The notes beneath the pieces were generated by a model that was not told where the DNA came from, made no database searches, and worked only from the letters and a program-made list of their open reading frames with translations. The position numbers and the translations under genes are program-made. Below are positions 41,406 to 53,420 of a DNA stretch of 64,000 nt, one piece after another. The DNA comes from Cercophora sp. LCS_1. Lineage: Eukaryota > Ascomycota > Sordariomycetes > Sordariales > Lasiosphaeriaceae. The first letter of the stretch is position 1, and each line of letters begins with the position of its first letter. The DNA lies in NCBI GenBank assembly GCA_036250225.1, contig JAPZLL010000013.1, forward strand, positions 620,001 to 684,000, read 5' to 3'.

Positions 41406-42315
41406 GCCAGCTGCTTCCTTCTTAAAAGTTGGAAAAAATAGAGAGAGGTATGCTGTGTGGTGGTAGCCCCTGGGAGTTGGGGTCAAGAGATGAGTATTAC
41501 CACTACCAACAAAGACGTGGGCGCTTTACGACCGTATATAAAAACCCATTGAGATGGAAATAAACTGTAAACAGAATTTTTGATAGTAGTTATTGACCTA
41601 CCCGTGACACTGGGCAACGAACCAAGAACACTCGCTGGAATCTTGATTGGCAAGTGGCCGTCCGATCTCAGCCGGAGCTTTTTTTAGATCGGGAGATCGC
41701 CTCTCTATTTTCAACGGCTTTTTTTTTTTTGGTGGGGGGAGACGATCCGAACTTTCATGAGTTGGGCTTGACCCGTGCCTGCGGATTGCACTTGGATCGT
41801 TCCAACGGCATCGGACCATTGCTGCAAAGACGTTGGAACCGTGCTGATCTCTGCGATGGACGAGAAAGCATTTGATGCTCAGGTTGGGGGCCTTTATCCA
41901 CAGCTATCTTGGCATAGCACATCACTCACAAGCCAACGAACAGACCGGGGTGTTATTACATGGTGTTCATTTCTGATGTCTAACGGAGTAGCGTCGCATA
42001 TACCCACCGAACCAGGTGCCACCATGCCATACTTGTCAGTTCCCTTTTATCCATCTTCCTCACACACAGCTCCCTCTGAGCTCTGCCTCTTGCAGCTCAA
42101 GATACCGCGGTTCATCATGCCGATACGCCTTGTTCCATCTCCCGATCCTGTATGACATCTGACAAAAGAAATGGCATCGTTGTGCCCCGCTATGCTTGCG
42201 AGCGGTGTTGTCCTGTTCGACCCCAAAAGTGCAACGCCAAATTCCCGCCAGACAACTAAAGAGATATTGTAGATCCATATGCACAGAAGAAAAAAAGCTT
42301 GAAGAGGTTCCACGG
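41406..42315. other. intergenic
   Basis: This holds the promoter of protein B and the 3' region of the bZIP gene. A T10 run lies at about 41721-41730. No gene supported. Confidence 0.4.
41535..41543 (-). promoter_or_regulatory. TATA-like element upstream of protein B
   Basis: TATATAAAA (plus-strand reading) lies about 130 bp before the start codon of the cysteine-rich protein B gene; the orientation is reversed with respect to the gene, so this is a weak call. Confidence 0.3.
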
Positions 42316-44105
42316 TTATAAATCGCATGTCAGCCGCTCTAACCTCGCTGTGACCTCTTCGAGATTTGCGCATATCCGTTCTACCCTCGCCATCGCCAAC
42401 GTCGCAGTCACCTCTTCCTCCGAGGCATCGACCAGCTCGTACCGCGCCAGGACCTTTTCGGGCTCGATGCCACCAAAGATGTCGATGTTTGACAATCCCT
42501 CGGTGTCAAGCTCCACAGGTCTCGGCCTCTCGGTGACGGGTGACTCGTGATAGAGGGCGAAGGCAGGGTTGTTCTCGAACTCCTCGTCCACAGGAGCCGG
42601 AGCAGGAGCTTCCGCCTTCTTGGTAGGTGCCGGGCGGTCGATAACGGGCATCTCAGTCTTCTCGTTGTCATGACTGAACTGCTCATCAACAAAGCTTGAG
42701 GTCTTCCCCGAGAGCATAGCCACGTCAAGAGCGGGCTCGGGGGTTTCGAGGACAGTGAACACCTGGGGCTGATAGGAAAATGTGTCGCCCGAGTCCATGT
42801 TCAAGACGGAAAAGTCCATGCTCTGCTCAGGGATCATGGCGAGCCCAATCTGCTGATGTTGCATGTGTTGCTGAGCCGCGTAGGGGTTAATGTCCTTGGG
42901 CAACTGGCGTGTATTTTCCTGCTGCTGGGGTTGCTGGGGCTGGGGTTGGGGGAGCTGTTGGGGGTTGGAGCTGAGGTTGTTGAGGAAATCGGAAAACGAC
43001 GGTGATGACAGAAGCATGCGAGTCAGGTCCGACAGGCGCTTGTTCTCGTCTGCCAATGCCCGGTTCTCGGCACGAAGAGTCCCGTTCTCGGTCACCTTGT
43101 TGGCAATCTCTGCCTCAAGTTGTGTGATATATTCTGCATCGAGTCAGCATGAGTTGTTGACATTGAGATGGTTGACCTACCCTTTCTCCGAGAGCGGAAG
43201 GCGCGGGCCGAAACCTTGTTTCGCAGTTGACGGCGCTCCTTGCTGGTGAGCTTCTTGCCCTCCTCGCTCGCAAGAAGTCTCTCATCCTCGTCCATATCCT
43301 CTTCGTCCTTCTTGGGGCGCGCGATGTTTAGCATCGGCATCTGATCCGCACCCGACCCGGGCTTTGATCGCATCGAGTTGAGAAGCTGTGTGATCTTCTG
43401 TTCGACGATCGGGTCGGTGGGCTGTGCCGACTTGGGCCTCTGGGCTTGCTTAGGCTGCTGGGCCTGTGCCCGTTGTCTCTGCTGCTGCTGTTGCTGAGCC
43501 TTGAGTGCCGCCGCTTGCTGATGCATACCGGGCCAGAGACGACCGACGTTGCTCGTCGGGGTCGACATGACCGAGGGCGACGGCATCGTGCTGGGCTCTT
43601 GCCCGCCAAGAGAGATCGGGTTGACTGTGGACTCGAAGAAGAAGCTGGGATCGGCTGACGGCGAGTCGAAGTCCATGTCCATCTCGGGAGTGCCCATTGA
43701 TCCCTGCGACGGGGCGGTATTGAAGTCGAACACGTCGTCGGTGTTGATCCCCAAGTAGTCAGCCGCACCAAAGTCGGTGTACCCCTGAATGAGCGAGTTG
43801 TTCTGGTTCACGGCGAGGGTGCTGGCGAGAGCCCCCGGCACCATGCCCGTCTGTTGTTTGTAAAGATCGTACTGGTGGCTTGGCCCGCTCAACGTCTGGT
43901 TCGTCGACAGCAACGTCCCTGTTGTCGTGGCCTCGGCCTTGATGGAGGGACGCGCAAAGGTGCTCTTGTTCGATGCGGCGGGCGAGAGCGATGGCGATTG
44001 AAAGCCGACATTGTCGTAGTCGGAGAAATCGAGAAGCGAGTCAATCGAGGCATCAATCAACCCAGGCTGCGTGGCAGCTGGGCTCGTTGACATCGACCTC
44101 GACAT
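42316..44105 (-). CDS. bZIP transcription factor
   Basis: Exons 43181-44105 and 42316-43133 join (47-nt intron, GTAGGT...TGCAG) in frame to 580 residues. The N-terminal 300 residues are Ser/Thr/Gln-rich activation-type sequence with acidic patches (IDSLLDFSDYDNVGF, MDMDFDSPSADPSFFF) and a Q-rich run (KAQQQQQQRQRAQAQQ). The basic region KERRQLRNKVSARAFRSRRK is complete and is split from its leucine zipper by the intron exactly at RRK|E; the zipper follows as YITQLEAEIANKV...LRAENRALADENKRL. The C-terminal half is Pro/Gln-rich and ends in a helical segment (VLARYELVDASEEEV). The class resembles a conserved filamentous-fungal bZIP (Metarhizium MBZ1-like), but I do not assign a symbol. Role: nuclear regulator, probably of stress or development. 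Confidence 0.9.
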
Positions 44106-46788
44106 GTTGTCCCCACTGGGATCCCTTGCGATCTGGTCGTCAGAATGGCGCGCGTTCGATAAATCGATCGGTGGTGATTGCGATTTCGTCGTAAGATGAA
44201 AACGAAGTCGTTGAGCGGCGAGTCGGTGATGGCGAAAAGGCAGTCAAAGCAAGATGTGCTGAAAGCAGGAAGAAAGCTGGGGGATTTTCAGTCGATGGGT
44301 GCCTGGGAAAGCGGTTGGTTTGGGTTGTCGGGGCGCTTGGCAGTCCACGGGTGGGCGGGACCTGGTTGGGCAGACCAATGCAGGCTGACCAGGGTAGTGC
44401 TGCTCGGAGAGGGGGGACGCGTAAGCAAATGCGAGGACGTCGGGTCCCCAGTTGTGCGCTTGGCTTTCCGGTGCTGGCAATCTGGGCGAGTGCGAGCGCA
44501 GCAGGAGGGGCAGGCCAATCACAAGTCCTCGTTCGAGAAATAGCCTGTTCACAGCGGAACGGCGCAATGGTTGCACCTCTTCACAAGCCTTTTCAGCGGC
44601 GGTACTCAGCCGTTTGCTGTGGAATCGCTGGTGCAGCAAAGTACCTCCTGCGGCCTGAGGATGACGAGGCCAACTTCCTGTTTCGGGAGGCGTGCGAAAT
44701 GTGAGACGGCGACGATTCCCAACTTGCTGGTAGCGGATCCTGAATGGGCCCTTTTCGACAACGACGACGCGACGAGTTGACGACTGTTCAATATGTGAGG
44801 AAACAAGAAGCAGAAGATGACGATGACGATTATGATACTGAGAAAGACGGTGAGAAGGGAGCCCAGCAAACAATGCACAACTGTGCTGCTTCTTCTTGTG
44901 GATGTGGCCTTTGCTGTTACGTGCGGGAAGCTCTGGCGATTCAGGTTGGTGACTCGAACCGGGATGTCGGGGCCAAACGAACGTGGAAGCCGACGGGCCT
45001 CTGAGGAAGCGGCGTTCAGCGATCTGTCCAGTGGGCAGTGGGAGGCGGATTGGTAACGGATACTTCAGCAGACCCACAAATGTCGCACCTTTGCCGCGGG
45101 GCTTTCGATGTGGACCCAAGTATCTGGTACCTGACCCTGCTCCAGCTCCGCGGGTTCCGGCACAGCCTCAATCGCACTCCAATAGCGCCCGACTGCGGAA
45201 TGGCGGACGCGGGCGCTCAGGAATGCACACAGTGAGCGCCGTGGAGGTGGCTTCGGTTTTCCCCTGCCTGTTTTTCTGACATTTCCTTGGGATTCTCAGT
45301 AAAAAGTTTCTGTGCTTCTCAACACCGCGGCACAGCTTGAAGCAATATTTTCACGGTTCGGGGGCAGATGATCCATTGCATCAGCGCTGTGGAGATTCAT
45401 GCTTCGGCTGCTTTGCCCGTTCTCTTTCCACTGTAACAACCGCGCCGTTCCGCGTATTCAACAAGATTGAACGGCTCGTGTTCAGCCACATGGGACGCTG
45501 GAGTCGTGCACTGCCTCTCTGTGTTATTCCCCCCTGGGGCGGAATTGGAGAGATCAACAACAGCGCTCAGAAGGATGGTCGGTGAGCGAGAACCGTTGGA
45601 GAATTCCGTCAACGTCAGCGAAGAGCTTTGGAAGCCCAAGACCAATGGAGAGGGCGGCGATCGGCGCTTGGAAACACCTGGTGGGGGTCGATTTGGGGGT
45701 GCGCAGCAAACTGCGCTCTGTCACGATGTGGCTCCAAGTTTCTGGGCCACTGCGGCACTCCGCAGATCGACCCCATCAACAACAAAAATAGCAGCGGCTT
45801 CGAAGCTTCGATTCTCGAGGCTCTGGCTGTTTCATCCTTGCCCTCCCCACCAACAGCAGCGTTACAGACACCGTCTTCGGCAGCCCAACGTGTTGGTAGA
45901 GGATGAGACGAGAGGCCTCCCACACATTCCTTTGTAACTAACCCGCTTAATCCTCGGTGTCCCGGAATTCGAGCCCCTCAGCCATGTTTTGACGTCTGCA
46001 TTCTTCAGCTCCAGGAATGGACCGCAGATTGAAAACACGACAGCGATTCCCCCAGAACGCCTCGCTCCGGCTGCTTGCAGGCGCAAAGCATATCCCCGCC
46101 AGTCGCATCTCAGCCTCGGCTTCTAGAAACGGGACGAGATGAGGCTGTTGATTGGCGTCTGAGTGCCGGATTTATCCAAACACGTTGCATCTTTTTCCGC
46201 TGCTTCGTCTTGCTGAATCGAGGCAAAAGATCCAGATCGGTCACGTGTGGAGGGGCAATGACAGACTGCCGACCAAGGATGACCAGCTGTGGCTGTGTGG
46301 CGGTGCTCGCATGGTTTCGCCACGGTTCCCCTTCCTGGCATGTGAGCACAAGCTTCGACGATGCCAACTTTGCTTGTGACTTCGGACGGTTGACGACAGC
46401 GATAGCGATGCATTTGGACTCGTAAATCCGGCCATGTCTTCCGGATGATGAGATTGCGGAGGGGCTGAAGGTGAAAGTTCTGTTGACAGCCCCTGACCCC
46501 TGAAAAGTCTTGGCGTCTCCCTTGGACGAAATATGGAGCTTAGTCAATCAATGATAACATGCCACAGCGGAGAGAAGTCTGGCCACATGGTATTTTGCAC
46601 CACCGGTAGGCGTTGAGGACCAGCGACTCATCCCCAGAAATGATGGCTACGTGGACAATCTCTTTGGTCCCCTTTCATCTCAGTTGGGCGCAGTTGGCGG
46701 ATCGTCTAGTCCCAACGCCTCGGGCGCTGCCCAGTTTAAGAGACGACGGTGAAAGTTTCACCAGAGACCCGGCAAGGCGCACGCCAAC
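44106..46788. other. 2.7-kb bZIP upstream region
   Basis: No gene supported. A minus-strand frame of 291 codons (44244-45119) runs upstream of the bZIP start, but its composition is promoter-like (Pro/His/Arg/Ser) and both strands are open. The region probably holds a long leader and promoter. Confidence 0.4.
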
Positions 46789-48156
46789 TCAGCGAATTGG
46801 AAATGGACACCCTCCAGCAGCCCGCCTATTTCTCAGCTTCTCCCGCAACTCGTCTCGAGTCTTTTCCATCTCTGCCTGGCCCTTGCCCGCCAACTTTTTC
46901 GGTCCCAAATCCGAGTGCACATAGCCCCCTGGGAGGTAGGCCGGATCACCAGGCACAACTCCGCCCGTCAGACGCGTGAGCAATGCCCCCGGGCCCCATC
47001 GATTCCGGAAGGTTGGCTTCACGTACCACGGCACGTCGTTCCACTGAAGGGCATGGTATTTTCCGGTTTCTGCGTCCGGCTTGTCCTCGGCGGTGATGAA
47101 CAGCGCGGGGCTCCAATCCGGTCTAGGAAGCATAAAGTGTCGGATAACGAATCCCCGAACTAGCCCCAGCGTGCTGACCAACGTCCTCTGAAATGGGGTC
47201 GGCTCTTCCATTCTGTTGAATGTCAGTGAAGTCCAACTTCCCATGAACAGGCTCACATGATCGCCTTCCTCAACCTATCACTCATCAACGCGCTCGCAAC
47301 TCCTCTCATAAACCCTAACCTCCACTGTGGTGTCCCAAACAACAGAATCTCGAGCGTCCGTTCTGCCGTCTGCTTGTTGTCCTCGGTGGGGACCATAAAC
47401 TCCTTCTCATACTCCTCCGACCAAGCCTCAATCGCCTCATAGAAGCTAATCCCGTCATCCGGCTTGCCCTCCAGCCACGGCTTCAGCGCATCGTAAGGAA
47501 TCTTCATGGCATCCCCATAGTCCCGCCAGTACACGCCCTGCGCGCACCTCTCGAGATCCGTCAACGTCCGAAAGTCAAACCGGGGAAGCCAATACGCCGG
47601 CTGAACAACCAAGAGACCAAGCGTGTACAGCATGTCGAGGTCATCAATCTTGCCGGCCTTGCGGTAGATATCATGCAAGTAGTTTAGACGGGCCATGCCC
47701 TCGATCGCACGATTGCTCCCCGGCTTGGAGACGGACTCGGACATGATAGCCCCAGTATCAGCTGTGCGCTTGGACGCATTCTCCACGGTGGAGAGCTGAC
47801 CGGTTTGGCAAAGGAGTTTGGAGATGGTTGGGATGCCGTAGGTCTGGAATTGTCAGTCCACGTTGGCGATAACTAGCTAAAAGGATGCTACAAACGTTGA
47901 AAAAGCCAAAGAATCCCGCCATGGCCCAGATGTACGGGAACTCAAGCTCGCTCAGGTACGTGTAGATCTCGTGGGCTTCTTCCACCGTCATCTTGGCCAT
48001 GGCCGCCCGGTTCGGGTAGTTGAACTTTTTGGCCATGCCATCGCGACGTTGATAGCGAAGAACACGGACGAGGGCGAGGTAGCCAAGGAATGCGCCGGCG
48101 CCGTGAACCCAGGTCAGGGAGGGGAGAACCCCTTTCAACAATTCGATGGGTGACAT
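46789..48156 (-). CDS. mpaB-like ER-bound oxygenase (DUF2236 family)
   Basis: Exons 47896-48156, 47257-47843 and 46789-47212 join in frame to 423 residues from ATG 48154-48156 (the frame continues to a GTG upstream). An N-terminal membrane segment (LTWVHGAGAFLGYLALVRVL) is followed by the catalytic-domain signature of the mpaB/rubber-oxygenase fold: YGIPTISKLLCQTG across the first splice, then MARLNYLHDIYRKAGKI, DMLYTLGLLVVQPAYWLPRF, FRTLTDLERCAQGVYWRDYG and FMVPTEDNKQTAERTLEILLFG. The Arg and His residues of the LNYLHDIY and LERCA regions fit the haem-type centre of the family. The best known member cleaves a farnesyl side chain oxidatively in mycophenolic acid biosynthesis at the ER; the substrate here is not known. 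No biosynthetic cluster surrounds it. Confidence 0.85.
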
Positions 48157-49208
48157 CGTCACTACTTCACACTGTCCGTGGAATGGTCCGGATAGTGTTG
48201 ATGCAGATTGACCAGATGCGGATTCAATCTGCGCGATTGGCCATGTTTTATACTGTGGAAGCTAACCTATTGCGAGGTGGAGATAGGACTCACGATTCAT
48301 CAAGTCCGACTTGGCGGGTGCGGAATTCCGCCTGTGCCGTGATGCTTGGCTGTCAGTGTGGTATTGGGCGTGTGTTATCCAATAAGCAGGGAGTTTCGAT
48401 ATGAAACCCGCTGACGGCGAAGAATTCCGCCGTTGGACGATGATCCTTCCCTATGCTCGGTTCTTCTGGGCATGGGTGCCTCAATCCGTGCAGCAATGCT
48501 ACCTCGTGCTTTATCATTGTCCTGTTTTGGAAGCTGGCTCGAGCATTTTGGAAGAAGGCCGCGGAGTGGTCAATGGATTGATGGTGGTTGTTTCTGCCCG
48601 ATAACATGCTTGGTCTGTTGACGCCAACTTGAACAGGTAAATGATTGATGATGGGTAACAATAGGACAAGGACGTATCATTCGACGCACCACGCTTGCGG
48701 TCCAGGATCTTGGAGGAACGGAGAAGCTCAGAGCCTTGCCTTTTTTTCCCTTCAAGTTTGCGTCTGATTTCTTGCTATTTAGGATCACCAAGCGCGGTGC
48801 GGACGGGATTCGGCATTCTCTTTGGAACATCGGACGTTAGGTACCCAGCGCATATTTTCCGCTCACATGTGAGCAGACATTGACTCGGGAGCCGTGACAC
48901 AACAGCCCGTAAAACATTGAGGGATGCTCCTTCCTCAGCGTTTGACACAACGAAACGCCCAGCATGTGATCAACTTCAGGGTGTGCAGTGGCAGTTACTG
49001 CTGTGGAAGGAGCGATCATCATGGAGAGGAAGGTACGGCTGCCGCCATCAATCACCCAAATCCAGCCCGCCCTAAGATTAATCAATGGGAAAGAACGAAC
49101 AAGCACGAAGGAATGGGACAACAATTCCGGAGAATTTTTTATGAGCGTTGGTTCATTTCTCTCCAAGCATCGACTCCTTTACTCCAGCCAATGTGTGATG
49201 ATAGTAAT
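48157..49208. other. intergenic
   Basis: Upstream of the mpaB-like gene. No frame here has a domain or convincing structure. Confidence 0.35.
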
Positions 49209-49535
49209 ATGGCGACTCGAAGCTTTTTGCTCTTCTGGGCCTTGGGCCTTATGATCTTGTTTTCACTGGCCTTAGTGCCAATTGATGCTGCTCCGGTCTC
49301 TCTCGTTTCCGATACTGCGAGAATTGATGTATTCCCGTCTAGTACACCGACCCTCAAATTCCCGGAGTATTTTGAGAAATTCTTGACTAAATTTCTCAAT
49401 TCAACATTTAATAATACCAATGCCATCAATCAGATGACTCGCGGGCCCCCAGGAGTCCGTGAGCCACCAATACGTACAAGTTGCCTGCAGCTAGGGGTTG
49501 GATCTCTCGAGTTGTTGGTTAGGTGGCTTAGGTAG
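49209..49535 (+). CDS. candidate small secreted protein
   Basis: From ATG 49209-49211 a frame of 108 residues begins with a clear signal peptide (SFLLFWALGLMILFSLALVPIDAA) likely cut before PVSLV. The mature part is short, with N-glycosylation sequons in FLNSTFNNTNA and a single cysteine near the end. No family is recognised. An alternative splice (donor GTGAGC at 49460) is possible and would change the C-terminus. It could also be a chance frame; the signal peptide is the main support. Confidence 0.35.
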   Translation: MATRSFLLFWALGLMILFSLALVPIDAAPVSLVSDTARIDVFPSSTPTLKFPEYFEKFLTKFLNSTFNNTNAINQMTRGPPGVREPPIRTSCLQLGVGSLELLVRWLR

Positions 49536-49893
49536 TTTTGGCGATTGGGGGCTTCTTCTTAGGGTACTACATTTTTTGACAGAATGGTCAGCGTTGATGG
49601 AAAGATCGAAGGGATGGTCGATAAATGTAAACGCCTTGGTTAATAGTCGGATGCCTGAAGATAGTATCGAAAGGCATTGTGGGTTTCTCTTGACGCATAG
49701 ATGGATTTAAAGTACCCGTTCAGACAAGTTTGAGTGGCCTCATCTGGGCTCAGTGTACGAACAATTGTGTCTCTCAGTAGCTTGCCTGGATGCCTCACCA
49801 AGCGGCCGCACAGAGAAATTCAACCTTACATAGTATATCCATCGAACGGCATAAAACCAATGACAGAAACAGCAACATAGCTGATCAATACAG

Positions 49894-50405
49894 AAGGCAA
49901 GAATCCGTCCGCCGCTTCGTCTAAGTCGGGCGGTAGTGATAAAGACACAGAGACCTTGGTCATCATTAGTCTTACCAAGCCCAAGCCGGATGCTCATGAC
50001 CAAAACTCAGAGGCCATCGCCGTCGACACTTCGTCCAAGTCGGACGTTCATACCCAAATCACACAGACGGTGACGGTCAATGACCCAGACCTCACTGCTT
50101 TTCAGTTTCCCGTCTTCCACCTGAAAGCGAAGCTCCACAAGGCCATTCTCGGGCAGCCGTTCGGATCCATGGAAGACGCCGAAATCGTGACGCACATCAC
50201 GTCCCCTTATGCTCGGAACCACTTTGGTTGGAAGGCGTGGAGAATGGTGGCCTCGCGCGAAGCTGAGCAATACGTTGCCGGACAAGCGTCAATCGAACAT
50301 CCCGACTACTGGACCAAGGACGGGGGGCAGATGATTGGACCGGTCGCCACCCGGTCGCCACCTGGTAGCCACCCGGTTGCGCCTTGGTGCAGTGACAGCA
50401 AGTGA
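49894..50405 (+). CDS. hypothetical fragment
   Basis: An open frame follows a good acceptor (ATACAG) and runs 170 codons to TGA at 50403-50405. It shows two Ser-Ser-Lys-Ser segments followed by Thr/Val strands (SSKSGGSDKDTETLV and SSKSDVHTQITQTV), then FHLKAKLHKAILGQPFGSMED and WKAWRMVASREAEQYV. I do not recognise it and found no start codon. The last 20 codons cross the 11-bp repeat listed below, where the frame may have drifted. Confidence 0.3.
50342..50374. repeat. 11-bp tandem repeat, three units
   Basis: GGTCGCCACCC, GGTCGCCACCT and GGTAGCCACCC stand in tandem, with a partial fourth unit after them. Confidence 0.8.
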
Positions 50406-50804
50406 CCAGGCCCTCGACGCGAGCCTCGTCGAGACGGCGGCAGGTCTTGTCGTGCCGATCCATCAGAAACGCGATCGGATGAAGCTGGCTTATATTCTTG
50501 GGGGTCTGGGTGAGGACGGTGGGAGTGAACGAGGACGAGATTGAAGCAGGTGCGAGCCTGGCCGCTGGTTGCCCCTCCCCGCTTTTGAGAACTTCCAGGC
50601 CGTGGCGTGGCATGGCACTGTTCTGGGAGGTGCGAGGCCCGCCCCCTTCTTTATTTGGCAGTGTGATAACCCCCGCATGAAGGCAACAGACGCCTTGGTG
50701 CCCAGCGATGCACCTTGGTCGGGAGGTCCGCCCAAGGTCAAAAGGGGTGGAAATTCTTGCACCTTTCATCATTTCACATCACATACAACATCATTCCAAA
50801 AGCC
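50406..50804. other. intergenic
   Basis: This precedes the long pseudogene at 50805. The last 45 bases (C/A-rich, ending CCAAAAGCC before ATG) look like a normal fungal leader. Confidence 0.4.
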
Positions 50805-52973
50805 ATGTCGCTTGCCGCAAGCGTTGGGCCAGAGAGCCTCATCCAGCTTGGCGTCTCGCTCTTGGATGTCGCCCCCATCTACAGCCACGGCCGCCGGTTT
50901 GGGAATTGGCTGACGGCGGAGCGCCACTCGCAAGACCTCTTCGAGACACTGATGGAGACGCCCGAGGTTCTGTTGAAGCGCAAAGGTATCGTCGATCCGG
51001 TTCGACTGTGCTCTCGATTCCCGCACACCAAATTCATCTACCACGACCGCACCGTCAACTCCGCCTAGCAAAAGGCAAAGACGAAGCACCTAGAGCTTGG
51101 TTCCTTCTCGTGGCTGATGGTCGTCGTCGTATCCGCTTTGGATGTGTGCCTGCCGCCCCAAAGGGTTGTGCAGATGCTCATTGACGTCTTTTTGCATCTT
51201 CTCAACAACGAAGAAGCCGAGAGCTCGCTTCGGCTTACCCTGGATGTCAACGTTGAGTCCTGGCGATCTGTCGGCCGCGTGCGCAGCGTAGCAAAAGAGG
51301 TCCGCGCAATCTACCAGCGCGTCTGGAAGGAGAAAACCGGCATTGAGGCTATCCCGCAGCTGAATTTGGTCGAAGAGCAAGACTTGGTCAGCTTCCTGGA
51401 GTGCCTCCTCAACGACAAGGAAAGAAGCTTCAATTGCATCTCGGCGGCGACCTTCGCAGTAGCGCAATCAATCGAGAAGAGCGGGGTAACAATCAGCACC
51501 GGGCCCGAAAGAGCTTTTGAGACGCAATTTGTCGTCTCCTATGTCGACGATTCGACCACCCTCGGCATCACCGGGATATGGAGTGGAAGGCACCACCCGG
51601 CCGAGCACGAGGACCCCTTCGGGATAAAGAGAGGCGTTACGAACAGGGCGCAAATAGTATCGCATCCGGCAGGCCACCCAGAGTCCATGGTGCATGCTGC
51701 CCAGACTAGCCGGGAGACCATCAATCAGATGAAATTGCTGTGGGAACGGGGGGCGAAAGCCGCGGGGAAAATGCAACTCGTCGCCGCGGCAGACTTACCA
51801 TACAGCCCCCAGCAAGAGTTTTATTACCAACTCGGCGACGAGGGCAACGACCCTGTTACTGCAAACTTTGACGCTTTCGACACCCTGCTGGCCACCAAGG
51901 CGTTCCCGCAGCCTTCCCAGTCTGTCCTCGAGGCTATAGAGCTGCTCACGGAAGGGCAAAACAGTCATAGGAAAGAATGGCTAGAGATGCACGTGGGCCT
52001 GGAGTTCCTCCTTAAAACACAATCCACCGTGCCGAGCCGCAGGAGCGAGGATATGTCGCTATGGCTGCCGTATCAGGCCCTCCTTTTTGGCTTCTACTAC
52101 AAGCTCCTCGAGCCTCTGGTATCGCTAGAGTTCATCCCAGGCGAAAGCGCCCACTTCTGTGGCCTGTGGGGCTACGGCAGCACGACCTTCCTGGCCATGT
52201 GCACGCAATTCGGCCAGGAGCTCCGCCGCAACGGACGCGTGTGCCGGACGCACGTCTTGTACATGCTCGCCACCATGTAGGCCGGGAGGAACAAGGTGTT
52301 CCGCCCAACCCACTCCCGCATCAACTTGATGGGCGTGTTAGGGCCCATCTCGGTTCTCGCCCTCCCTCTTCTTCGGACATCCGACAAGCCGCAGGAGCTG
52401 GCCCGGTTTGCTGTCCTCGACCTACCCATCGTGCAGCTCATTCCCGATGTCGACGGCGAGCTGTACGCAAGTGAGGGCTCGGGCATCAACTTCGCCCCTT
52501 ATATCGACCAGCCGCAGCGCATTCGCCCGGGTGGCTCGTCGAAGAAGTGATCCGTCCACTCTAGCATGGGGAAGGCATTTCGGGGAGGCGGCCCCGGCGT
52601 TCTGATGGCGACGCGCTGCGAGGGACGCTTGGTCGGATGGTTCAACCTAGCCGCGGCGGAGGCTATTTTTCTCAGTTCGGCCTACTGCCAGGAGCGGCAC
52701 CCGGACGAGAAGGAAGATGCGGGCGAGGGGTGTGTAATAACTGGGTTTGAAGTGCGCGGCCGGGATTGGCAGCAGGGCTCGGTACAGCGAGCCACCGAGG
52801 CAAACCCCGAGGCTGCTATTGGGGTGGTGCATTTTGCTGGGTGTCCAGCCCTGAGATATGCTGCGGCTGGATTTTACGGCGGCGCGGGAGAAGAGATCGC
52901 CATTGCTACGGACGATATAAGTGTTGTGCTGGGAAGAGTGGACGGGGAAGGCGGTGGGATCATCATAGCATGA
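50805..52973 (+). pseudogene. large unknown gene with three in-frame stops
   Basis: From ATG 50805-50807, which has a good context and leader, one frame of 723 codons runs to TGA 52971-52973 with no intron needed. It is broken by TAG 51066-51068, TAG 52278-52280 and TGA 52548-52550. Coding character is even on both sides of each stop. Segments include LIQLGVSLLDVAPIYSHG, KHLELGSFSWLMVVVVSALDV, RTLDVNVESW-like strands, FVVSYVDDSTTLGITGIWSG and a C-terminal AIGVVHFAGCPALRYAAAGF. I do not recognise the family; one or two hydrophobic stretches could be membrane segments. The intact form would be a cytosolic or membrane protein of about 720 residues. Confidence 0.6.
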
Positions 52974-53420
52974 TCACCTACTCACTAGGGAACGGCGTCT
53001 GAAGGCAACGGAGCTCCTACTCTTCATCACTCACCATCGTCATGGTTTCAGAACACCCGAGCTTGTCCTTGTAAATCCAGATTGGGTTTCGCTGGCTAAG
53101 ACTTCCTTTTCTTTTTGTCACGTCGTTGGCATCGGCTACCCCAATCGCCAGTCGCGGCTAATACTGTCACGGCCAACGATCGACCTCGGTGAAGAGGTGG
53201 GGTTCGGAATTTGTTGGTGGCTGTACTTGTAGCTGCGGGACGGGGTTAGGACGGGAGTAAAGCAATGCATATTGATTCTTCTTCGGACAACACTTTTAGT
53301 CCCATGATGCCGGGGAGGAAAAAAGGGGGATATTTAGGCCTGTGTCCGCTCACGCCACTGGGACTTCCATGCGATTTCACGCCCGTCAACCCGTTCCATT
53401 TTTAAACCAAAACCGCCATC
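52974..53420. other. intergenic
   Basis: Between the long pseudogene and the DUF8021-like gene. No gene seen; it contains the promoter of the latter. Confidence 0.4.

Noticed and set aside
44940..44985. A tRNA-like T-arm (GACTCGAACC) on the minus strand
   Set aside because: No matching acceptor, D or anticodon arms can be folded around it.
44244..45119. 291-codon minus-strand frame upstream of the bZIP gene
   Set aside because: Composition is promoter-like, both strands are open and there is no recognisable domain or splice structure.
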